Below are positions 5,377 through 10,205 of a DNA stretch of 10,205 bases, piece after piece. The position numbers were made by a program, and so were the translations under genes. Positions within the stretch are counted from its first letter, which is position 1; each line of letters starts with the position of its first letter. Below the pieces are notes generated by a model, which saw only the letters and a program-made list of their open reading frames with translations, searched no databases and had not been told where the DNA came from. Source of the stretch: Clostridia bacterium (lineage in GTDB: Bacteria > Bacillota > Clostridia > Oscillospirales > Acutalibacteraceae); contig CAAGND010000107.1 in the NCBI GenBank assembly GCA_900771185.1, positions 1 through 10,205 of the forward strand. Reading direction: 5' to 3'.

Positions 5377-5406
5377 GCCTCAGAACTCTGAAAAGGGAGA
5401 ATTTTT

Positions 5407-5901
5407 ATGCGTGAGCTTCAGTTTCACACTTTTGAGCCGGTCTTTGACAGCAATTCGAGAATTTTGATACTCGGCACGTTTCCGTCGGTGAAATCGCGCG
5501 AGAGCGGTTTTTATTATGGGCATCCGCAAAATCGGTTCTGGCGCATCATGGCGCAGTTCTTTTCACAGCCGACACCATGCAGCATAGCGGAGAAAAAACG
5601 GCTTCTGTTTCAAAACCGGGTTGCGCTCTGGGATGTTGCCGCGAGCTGTGAGATAGAGGGCTCGAGCGACAGCAGTATGACACGCGTAGTGCCCAATGAT
5701 ATCCCAAAGCTGCTGTCGGAATCGGAAATTACTCACGTGTTCGCCAACGGAAAGAAAGCGGCGCAGCTATACAACAGGCTGATATATCCCGTTACAGAGC
5801 TTGAAATCGTCACACTCCCGTCAACAAGCCCCGCCAACGCCGCCTGCGGAATGGAAAGCCTCTTGCGTGAATGGCGGGTTATTCTGCCGTTTCTGATATA
5901 A
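5407..5901 (+). CDS. DNA-deoxyinosine (hypoxanthine-DNA) glycosylase
   Basis: A small cytoplasmic base-excision repair enzyme (164 aa) of the uracil-DNA glycosylase superfamily, hypoxanthine-DNA glycosylase group. It removes deaminated adenine from DNA. The N-terminal motif ILILGTFPSVKSRESGFYYG (19-38) and HPQNRFW (39-45) match this group, with Asn42 the likely catalytic or substrate-contact residue by family comparison. The middle contains the expected LWDVAASCEIEGSSDSSM segment, and the C-terminal LPSTSPANAA corresponds to the minor-groove/leaving-group motif. The length is typical for the family. ATG at 5407 has a GGGAG ribosome binding site about 7 bases upstream. The gene stands alone between mscL (divergent) and the symporter gene, with no evident terminator. 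It could be mistaken for a mismatch-specific uracil glycosylase, but the motif spacing favours the hypoxanthine group. Confidence 0.9.
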   Translation: MRELQFHTFEPVFDSNSRILILGTFPSVKSRESGFYYGHPQNRFWRIMAQFFSQPTPCSIAEKKRLLFQNRVALWDVAASCEIEGSSDSSMTRVVPNDIPKLLSESEITHVFANGKKAAQLYNRLIYPVTELEIVTLPSTSPANAACGMESLLREWRVILPFLI

Positions 5902-6016
5902 CGGCGGGCGTGTTAAAGCAAAGTTATTCCGGATAGCAGAGGTATGAAGAAGCGTTAACCGACGGTTCGGCATTGGTAAAATATTGAAAAAATATTATAT
6001 TTGGCAACGGTTTTTC

Positions 6017-6045
6017 TTGACTATCCGTGTCGGTAATTGTATAAT
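6017..6045 (+). promoter_or_regulatory. Strong sigma-A-type promoter of the putP-like gene
   Basis: TTGACT (6017-6022) and a perfect TATAAT (6040-6045) have a 17-base spacer. The -10 box lies within a perfect 12-base palindrome GTATAATTATAC (6039-6050). Transcription should begin near 6052. This excludes upstream in-frame starts and fixes the ATG at 6080. Confidence 0.8.
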
Positions 6046-6079
6046 TATACATATTTTTCATTTGGAGGGTAACTTTAAT

Positions 6080-7585
6080 ATGTTAGAGGGATTAAATATC
6101 GGCGAGGTTCTGGCCTTTGTCCTTTATTTTGTGATCGTCCTCGCAATCGGAATCGTGGTTTTTCTGCGCTCCAAGGGTGACGGCGAAAAGGATTACTTCC
6201 TCGGCGGAAGAAATATGGGCCCGTGGGTGGTGGCGCTCAGCGCTCAGGCCTCCGATATGAGCGGCTGGCTGCTCATGGGATTCCCGGGCAGCATTCTTGC
6301 GTTCGGCTTCGGTAAGGTTTGGATAGGCATAGGTCTTGCGCTGGGTACATATTTGAACTGGCGCTTCACTGCCGCAAGGCTCCGCAGATTCTCAAAGGCG
6401 GCGGGCGATGCGATAACCGTTCCGCAGTATCTGTCAAATCGCTTTATGAGCGCAAGCCCCGTGCTGAAGGTTGTCTCGGCGGTGGTCTTCCTTGTGTGCT
6501 TCACGATATATGTCGCGTCCGGCTTCAAGGCGGGCGGCACTCTTTTCAGCTCGGTTCTCAATCTCAAGGGTGAGAACGGCGAGATGATAGCAATGCTGAT
6601 TTTTGCGCTGATAATAATACTCTACACCTTTACAGGCGGCTTCAAGGCCGTGTGCCTGACCGATTTTGTGCAGGGCATGATGATGCTTGTGGCTATGATA
6701 GCTGTCCCGATTATCGCGATGTTTGTAAAGGATGTTGACTTTACAACTATTACCGCCGAAGCTCCCAACTATTTCAATCTTCTCCCCAGCGGAAAGTTTG
6801 ATTGGGAGAGTATATCGAGCATTCTCAGCGGACTGGCATGGGGACTCGGTTATTTCGGAATGCCTCACATCATTGTACGCTTCATGTCTATAAAGAAAAG
6901 CTCAATGATAAAGACCTCGCGTATCGTTGCCTCCGTCTGGGTTGTCATCACGCTTGCGGCGGCTGTTGTTATAGCCGTTATCGGCAGAGTTGTTATGCCC
7001 GAGCTTATCGACGGGGCGAGCGAGACCGTGTTTATCCGCCTTGTGCGTGAGCTGTTCCCGCCGTTTATCGCGGGTATTCTGCTCTCGGCCATTCTTGCGG
7101 CGGCGATGAGCACTGCGGATTCTCAGCTTCTCGTCGCATCATCGAGCGTCACAAGCGATATATACAAGCCGTTTATCAGAAAGAACGCCTCCGACAAGGA
7201 GTTGCTTTGGGTTGGCAGAGCGGTTGTTATTGTCATCGCCATAATAGCTTTCTTCATTGCCCGCAACCCGAATTCCGGCGGAATAATGGATCTGGTTGAG
7301 AACGCGTGGGCGGGCTTCGGCGCAGCCTTCGGTCCTGTTATTATCCTCTCACTTTATTGGAAGCGCTTTACCTATAAGGGCGCGGTTGCCGGAATCATCT
7401 GCGGCGGCGGCACGGTTTTCCTCTGGAAGATGCTGCTTGCTCAGACAACCGGACTTTATGAGCTTCTTCCGGGCTTCATAGTCGGTATGCTCGCCTGCAT
7501 TGTCGTGTCTCTCATCGACAAAAAGCCGAGTGCTGAGGTTGAAAAGATGTATGATGCAGCTCTCGATATGAGCATTGACGACTGA
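6080..7585 (+). CDS. putP: Sodium/proline symporter, SSS family
   Basis: An integral inner-membrane symporter (501 aa) of the solute:sodium symporter family that couples Na+ entry to L-proline uptake. The family has a LeuT-like core of 13 helices, and a matching series of hydrophobic segments is visible. PutP hallmarks are KDYFLGGRNMGPW (38-50) and ASDMSGWLLMGFPG (57-70), whose Asp59, Ser61 and Trp63 correspond to the Na+ and substrate site region (Asp55 in E. coli). YTFTGGFKAVCLTDFVQG is at 182-199, and MSTADSQLLVASSSVTSD (343-360) has Ser344/Thr345 at the second Na+ site. All of these are intact. ATG at 6080 follows GGAGGGTAAC at a good distance. It is a single-gene unit with its own promoter and terminator. 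Osmoprotective and nutritional roles are both possible. A related substrate (another amino acid) cannot be excluded. Confidence 0.93.
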   Translation: MLEGLNIGEVLAFVLYFVIVLAIGIVVFLRSKGDGEKDYFLGGRNMGPWVVALSAQASDMSGWLLMGFPGSILAFGFGKVWIGIGLALGTYLNWRFTAARLRRFSKAAGDAITVPQYLSNRFMSASPVLKVVSAVVFLVCFTIYVASGFKAGGTLFSSVLNLKGENGEMIAMLIFALIIILYTFTGGFKAVCLTDFVQGMMMLVAMIAVPIIAMFVKDVDFTTITAEAPNYFNLLPSGKFDWESISSILSGLAWGLGYFGMPHIIVRFMSIKKSSMIKTSRIVASVWVVITLAAAVVIAVIGRVVMPELIDGASETVFIRLVRELFPPFIAGILLSAILAAAMSTADSQLLVASSSVTSDIYKPFIRKNASDKELLWVGRAVVIVIAIIAFFIARNPNSGGIMDLVENAWAGFGAAFGPVIILSLYWKRFTYKGAVAGIICGGGTVFLWKMLLAQTTGLYELLPGFIVGMLACIVVSLIDKKPSAEVEKMYDAALDMSIDD

Positions 7586-7630
7586 AAACTCAGATAACAG
7601 CACAAACGCGATTAACGCATGATTATAACG

Positions 7631-7666
7631 AAACTTCCCTCCTCGAAAACAGGTGGGAAGTTTTTG
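7631..7666 (+). terminator. Intrinsic terminator after putP
   Basis: AAACTTCCC (7631-7639) pairs with GGGAAGTTT (7655-7663). After one T-T mismatch the stem continues with CCT/AGG around the loop CGAAAAC. The T run extends to 7665. It lies 45 bases after the putP stop and ends that transcript before the next promoter. Confidence 0.8.
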
Positions 7667-7686
7667 TATTCATGTGTCGTTTTTTG

Positions 7687-7715
7687 TTGACTTCCGGAGA
7701 TGGGTGATATATAAT
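7687..7715 (+). promoter_or_regulatory. Sigma-A-type promoter of the leader and transporter gene
   Basis: TTGACT (7687-7692) and a perfect TATAAT (7710-7715) have a 17-base spacer. Transcription should start near 7720-7723, more than 200 bases before the gene at 7930, which points to a regulated leader. Confidence 0.8.
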
Positions 7716-7719
7716 ATCC

Positions 7720-7884
7720 AACGCAGCCGAATAATGAGTGGTGGAGTCTGTCATAGCGCACAGCGCCGTGCGTTATTTATTTGAGGTTGAACAGGTGTGT
7801 TTTGGTGTTTTTGAGAGCATGCCCGTTTGTTCTTGAATATTATTTTGTGGATCCATACCTTAAAACGTGTGGATTCTTTTTTTA
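7720..7884 (+). promoter_or_regulatory. Candidate riboswitch/attenuator leader of the SLC13-like transporter
   Basis: This non-coding leader holds a 5' structured part and a 3' intrinsic terminator. Near its 5' end, AACGCA (7720-7725) can pair with TGCGTT (7769-7774), enclosing a GCGC/GCGC hairpin. Next, GAACA plus GGTGTGT (7789-7800) can pair with GCATGCC (7817-7823) and TGTTC (7828-7832). GGTGTG (7794-7799) can instead pair with CATACC (7855-7860), inside the 5' arm of the terminator, which would break it. Mutually exclusive folds of this kind are the logic of a transcription-attenuating riboswitch. I could not match it to a known aptamer class. A protein-dependent attenuator or a plain terminator of a small RNA are alternatives. 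Confidence 0.55.
7849..7883 (+). terminator. Intrinsic terminator inside the transporter leader
   Basis: GGATCCATAC (7849-7858) pairs with GTGTGGATTC (7867-7876) over 10 bp including wobbles, with an 8-base loop CTTAAAAC, followed by seven T residues (7877-7883). It lies about 45 bases before the start codon at 7930 and downstream of the promoter, so it must be bypassed for the gene to be expressed. Confidence 0.8.
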
Positions 7885-7929
7885 TGTCTGCCATTCTGCC
7901 TCGCTGACAAAAAATTTGGAGTGTGAAGA

Positions 7930-9327
7930 ATGGACGCAATTACTGTTGCAGCGCTGATAATTTTCGCGGGAACATACATTATTATGATGGCGTTTCAAAA
8001 GATCCGCCCGTATGTTACCGTAATATCGGCGCTTATTTTTATTGTTCTCGGAACGATAGCCGAGTTCAAGCCTGACCTTTTCGGAGCAGGATTTTTTAAT
8101 ATCACCGATGCATCCGGAGCGGTTGCCCCATTTGCTTACGGATTAAAAGCAGCGCTTTCTGAAATCGACTGGAATGTCATTATGATGATAGCGGGTACGA
8201 TGGGTACCGTCTATCTTTTCATCGAGTCCAAGATGCCGCAGCTTATGTCTGATGTGCTCATTTCAAGAATGCCCAACGTCAAGTGGGCTGTTGTGGCGAT
8301 GTCTCTGTTTGCGGGCATAATCTCCGCTTTTGTTGACAATGTTGCAACCGTTCTTATGATAGCACCGGTGGCGCTTGCCTTCTGCAAAAAGGTCAATATT
8401 TCTCCAGTGTCGAGCATCATCTGCATCGCCGTCTCCTCAAACCTGCAGGGCGCGGCTACGCTTGTCGGCGACACAACATCAATTCTTCTGGCAAAAGCGG
8501 CAAATCTTGATTTTTCCGATTTCTTTGTTGACAGCGGAAAGCCCGGAATGTTCTGGGTTGTCGAGGCGGGCGCACTGGTCAGCGCCCTGATTATCCTTTG
8601 GATGTTCCGCAAGGAGAAAGCGCCGATCGATATAGACGAGCGCACAAAGGTAGAGGATAAGTTCCCCACCTTCCTGCTTCTCGCCACCGTTCTCATGCTC
8701 ATTATTGTCTCTTTCATACCGTATAAGGAGAATGCCGCCCCCGGCGGAATTTATAAGCCCGCCATAACAAACGGTGTTATCTGCATATTCTTCTTCCTTG
8801 TCGGCATAGTGCGCGAGCTTTGCCGCAAAAATACAGAGCTTATCAAAAACGCCTTTAAAGAGATTGACTATTATACGATAGTTCTGCTCGTCGGGCTTTT
8901 CGTTGTCATAGGCGGAATAAAGAGCGCCGGTGTCATAGATATAATCGGCGGTGCAATAGCCAAAATAGGAGGCGGAAACTCCGCAGGCTCCGTGTTCCTT
9001 GTGTATACGGTTGTTGTGTGGATGTCGGTCCTGCTCTCCGCGTTCATTGACAATATACCATATACGGCCACCATGCTCTCGGTTATGCCGGTTATAGCGG
9101 CTGACCTGTGCATTGAGCCGAAACTGCTCTATTACGGACTGCTCTGCGGTGCGACTCTCGGCGGAAACCTCACTCCCATAGGAGCTTCTGCTAACATCGC
9201 GGGTATCGGTATCCTGCGTAAAGAGGGCTATGAGGTCAAGGCGGGCACGTTTATGAAATTCGGTGTTCCGTTCACACTGGCAGCAGTTACAACAGGATAC
9301 CTGCTCATCTGGCTTATCTGGGCATAA
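7930..9327 (+). CDS. ArsB/NhaD/SLC13-superfamily ion transporter
   Basis: An integral membrane transporter (465 aa) of the ion-transporter superfamily that includes ArsB, NhaD, CitM and SLC13 (CitMHS-type domain). It has about 11-12 hydrophobic segments and an internal inverted repeat. Each half contains a helix with SAF(V/I)DN (132-137: SAFVDNVAT; 370-375: SAFIDNIPYTA), followed by a re-entrant-type motif (GAATLVGDTTS at 174-184; GGNLTPIGASAN at 411-422). These paired motifs are the substrate/ion sites of the superfamily and are intact. Na+/H+ exchange, arsenite efflux and dicarboxylate uptake all occur in this group, and the sequence alone does not decide between them. The GGN..PIGASAN form leans to the ArsB/NhaD side. 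ATG at 7930 has GGAG about 8 bases upstream. Expression is probably controlled by the upstream leader. No clean terminator follows, but repeat hairpins do. Confidence 0.88.
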   Translation: MDAITVAALIIFAGTYIIMMAFQKIRPYVTVISALIFIVLGTIAEFKPDLFGAGFFNITDASGAVAPFAYGLKAALSEIDWNVIMMIAGTMGTVYLFIESKMPQLMSDVLISRMPNVKWAVVAMSLFAGIISAFVDNVATVLMIAPVALAFCKKVNISPVSSIICIAVSSNLQGAATLVGDTTSILLAKAANLDFSDFFVDSGKPGMFWVVEAGALVSALIILWMFRKEKAPIDIDERTKVEDKFPTFLLLATVLMLIIVSFIPYKENAAPGGIYKPAITNGVICIFFFLVGIVRELCRKNTELIKNAFKEIDYYTIVLLVGLFVVIGGIKSAGVIDIIGGAIAKIGGGNSAGSVFLVYTVVVWMSVLLSAFIDNIPYTATMLSVMPVIAADLCIEPKLLYYGLLCGATLGGNLTPIGASANIAGIGILRKEGYEVKAGTFMKFGVPFTLAAVTTGYLLIWLIWA

Positions 9328-9360
9328 CCCCAGCCGAAGAGCTGTCATTCCAAGCGCAGC

Positions 9361-9483
9361 AAAGCCTTCCCCTTGAGGGAAAGGTGGCACGGCGAAGCCG
9401 TGACAGACGAGGTGTTGAACAGATATCAATTTCAGATGTCAGACGTTAGACGATAAATTAATTTTATATTCAGTTTGTAGGGG
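9361..9483 (+). repeat. Composite double-hairpin repeat, copy 1
   Basis: It begins AAAGCCTTC and ends TAGGGG. The first hairpin, CCTTCCCC (9365-9372) with GGGAAAGG (9377-9384), has one mismatch. The second is a perfect CACGGC/GCCGTG stem (9388-9402) with loop GAA. GAGGTGTTGAACAGA and ATGTCAGACGTTAGA follow, both shared with copy 2. It lies 33 bases after the transporter stop, so its hairpins could end or protect that transcript. Confidence 0.75.
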
Positions 9484-9527
9484 AGGGTCTTCGCACCCTC
9501 CCGATTTATTAATAAGGATTCAAGCGT

Positions 9528-9564
9528 CAGGCGGTAGGGGCAAACTGCGTTCGCCCGTCGAAAA
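9528..9564 (+). repeat. Dispersed repeat, copy 2
   Basis: It matches 5088-5124 at 30 of 37 positions without gaps. Here it sits between copies 1 and 2 of the composite repeat. Confidence 0.7.
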
Positions 9565-9606
9565 AAATATCAAACCCCGTATGGGCTCGTCACGAATCGC
9601 CCGCTT

Positions 9607-9727
9607 AAAGCCTTCTCCTTGAGGAGAAGGTGGCACGGCGGCAGCCGTGACGGATGAGGTGTTGAACAGACGTTGGATTTTAGATGTCAGACGTTAGATG
9701 ATGAATTTTATATCCGGTTCATAGGGG
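9607..9727 (+). repeat. Composite double-hairpin repeat, copy 2
   Basis: It has the same order of blocks as copy 1, 246 bases further on. The first hairpin is perfect here (CCTTCTCC 9611-9618 with GGAGAAGG 9623-9630). The second is CACGGC/GCCGTG (9634-9649) with loop GGCA. The shared tail ATGTCAGACGTTAGA lies at 9684-9698. Total length differs from copy 1 by only two bases. Confidence 0.75.
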
Positions 9728-9749
9728 CGATTCGCGAATCACCCGCCCT

Positions 9750-9803
9750 AAGCCTTCTCCTCGAGGAGAAGGTGGCACAGCGAAGCTGTGACGGATGAGG
9801 TGT
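9750..9803 (+). repeat. Composite double-hairpin repeat, copy 3 (short)
   Basis: It has only the two-hairpin head. CCTTCTCC/GGAGAAGG around loop TCGA is perfect, and CACAGC/GCTGTG (9776-9790) replaces CACGGC/GCCGTG of the other copies by a compensating pair change. The GTTGAACAG block is displaced, and the ATGTCAGACG tail is absent. Confidence 0.7.
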
Positions 9804-9873
9804 AAAAAGTGGAAAATTGAAAGTTGAACAGGCGAGATATTGCTCAGCCGAAAGAAGCTCTTTTCTCCATTCG

Positions 9874-9901
9874 CATATCTTGTATCTCGTATCTCATATC
9901 T
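9874..9901 (+). repeat. Tandem repeat, 4 units of 7 bp
   Basis: Four consecutive units of the form YRTATCT: CATATCT, TGTATCT, CGTATCT, CATATCT. Non-coding and pyrimidine-biased on the plus strand. Confidence 0.85.
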
Positions 9902-9949
9902 TTCTCCCGCCCCCATTCTACATCCGGCGCGAAGAAAAATCTTCTCATT

Positions 9950-9993
9950 AAATTCTCACGAAATTCTCACTATATTCTCACGATATTCTCACC
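9950..9993 (+). repeat. Tandem repeat, 4 units of 11 bp
   Basis: Four consecutive units of the form AWATTCTCACN, with a degenerate fifth unit just before (9939-9949, 8 of 11 matching). There are no spacers, so it is not a CRISPR array. Confidence 0.85.
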
Positions 9994-10050
9994 CCGCCCT
10001 TTCCGGCGGCGGGGCCTCCGGCTTCTCTTCAGTTCCCTTTAGTTGAGTTC

Positions 10051-10090
10051 TCTTATCTTATCTTCTCTTCTCTTCTCTTATCTTATCTTG
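10051..10090 (+). repeat. Pentanucleotide microsatellite, 8 units
   Basis: Eight perfect-period units of TCTTN with last base A, A, C, C, C, A, A, G. The tract is almost all pyrimidine on the plus strand, and the unit order is mirror-like. It lies outside any gene seen. Confidence 0.9.
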
Positions 10091-10103
10091 GGAATCCAGG
10101 GAT

Positions 10104-10115
10104 GGGGGTACCCCC
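10104..10115. repeat. Perfect GC-rich palindrome
   Basis: GGGGGTACCCCC is self-complementary over 12 bases, flanked by CAGG and CCTG that can extend it imperfectly. It lies between the microsatellite and the terminator. Confidence 0.6.
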
Positions 10116-10124
10116 CTGCCTCAT

Positions 10125-10155
10125 AAAAAAGCCGCCGGGCTTTCTGCCCGGCGGC
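10125..10155 (-). terminator. Intrinsic terminator of the gene at the right edge
   Basis: A perfect 10-bp stem (10131-10140 with 10146-10155, loop of five bases) is followed on the minus strand by six T residues (10130-10125). It lies 9 bases after the stop codon of the partial gene. A T run on the other side (10161-10166) may give some activity in the opposite direction. Confidence 0.88.
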
Positions 10156-10164
10156 CTGCGTTTT

Positions 10165-10205
10165 TTACTCGGCGGCGATCACATGAGCGCCCTGGAACTC
10201 CACAT
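10165..10205 (-). CDS. C-terminal end of an unidentified protein (truncated by window)
   Basis: Reading the minus strand from the window edge gives a frame ending VEFQGAHVIAAE then TAA (10167-10165). A strong terminator starts 9 bases later, which supports a real gene end. Thirteen codons are too few to name the product. The start and most of the gene lie beyond the window. Confidence 0.6.
   Translation of the reverse strand, partial: VEFQGAHVIAAE

Larger units (their letters stand above)
5043..5406. other. Gene-free stretch with repeats between mscL and the glycosylase gene
   Basis: No credible coding region is seen. It holds a degraded TAGG/TTAGGG-like tract (5067-5100), one copy of a dispersed repeat shared with the right end of the window (5088-5124), an imperfect palindromic element (5128-5207) and a minus-strand promoter candidate (5348-5376). 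No clear plus-strand promoter for the gene starting at 5407 was found. Confidence 0.6.
9328..10164. other. Repeat-rich gene-free stretch
   Basis: There is no supportable gene here. From left to right it contains a partial palindromic arm (9344-9364), three copies of a double-hairpin repeat (9361-9483, 9607-9727, 9750-9803), a GAGGGT/ACCCTC hairpin (9484-9500) and the second copy of the dispersed repeat (9528-9564). These are followed by three short tandem repeats of period 7, 11 and 5 (9874-10090), a GC palindrome (10104-10115) and the terminator of the gene entering from the right. Confidence 0.7.

Noticed and set aside
5984..6079. N-terminal extension of the putP-like protein
   Set aside because: The extra codons lie across the promoter (TTGACT-17-TATAAT) and upstream of the predicted transcription start, while ATG 6080 has a strong ribosome binding site.
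8479..9429. Minus-strand 316-codon open frame
   Set aside because: It is antisense to the SLC13-like transporter, with polar low-complexity content and no homologous features, so it is a shadow.
9950..9993. CRISPR array
   Set aside because: The 11-bp units are contiguous with no spacers and are far too short. No cas genes are near.
9719..10046. Short open frames in the right-hand repeat stretch
   Set aside because: They are produced by the tandem repeats and palindromes, without ribosome binding sites or protein-like composition.

Overview
The window looks like the chromosome of a low-to-moderate GC Gram-positive anaerobe of the Clostridia, probably a gut Oscillospiraceae/Ruminococcaceae-type bacterium. 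This is inferred from strong GGAGG-type ribosome binding sites, near-consensus sigma-A promoters with 17-base spacers, intrinsic terminators, the lipoprotein-based ABC system, an MscL with a C-terminal zinc ribbon, and short palindromic and tandem repeats of a kind familiar from uncultured gut Firmicutes. The species cannot be named from the sequence.

Layout, left to right. (1) 1-450: two divergently transcribed tRNA genes, tRNA-Thr(CGT) on the minus strand and tRNA-Arg(CCG) on the plus strand, each with its own promoter and terminator. (2) 451-1473: an AT-rich cassette that starts right after the tRNA-Arg terminator. It holds a dense array of small hairpins closed by long-range inverted repeats, then a promoter, a four-helix-bundle (S23/Avd-like) gene, and an unrecognised gene translationally coupled to it by a GTGA overlap. 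This is the most intriguing part of the window. (3) 1593-4368, minus strand: a three-gene ABC importer operon (lipoprotein, permease, ATPase) with a good promoter and an intra-operon hairpin. (4) 4560-5042, minus strand: mscL. (5) 5043-5406: a gene-free stretch with repeats and a probable distant mscL promoter. (6) 5407-5901, plus strand: a DNA-deoxyinosine (hypoxanthine) glycosylase. (7) 6080-7585, plus strand: a PutP-type sodium/proline symporter with its own promoter and terminator. (8) 7687-9327, plus strand: an ArsB/NhaD/SLC13-like ion transporter preceded by a leader of about 200 nt containing an intrinsic terminator, hence a candidate riboswitch or attenuator. (9) 9328-10164: a gene-free stretch of composite repeats and three separate microsatellites. 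(10) The right edge holds the last codons of an unidentified minus-strand gene with its terminator.

The gene set is mostly transport and envelope physiology: an amino-acid-like ABC importer, Na+-coupled proline uptake, an ion exchanger and a mechanosensitive channel. PutP, MscL and a Na+/H+-type exchanger would fit osmotic and ion homeostasis, but they are separate transcription units and no common control is shown. The main candidates for something undescribed are the hairpin-array/four-helix-bundle cassette and the leader RNA of the SLC13-like transporter.
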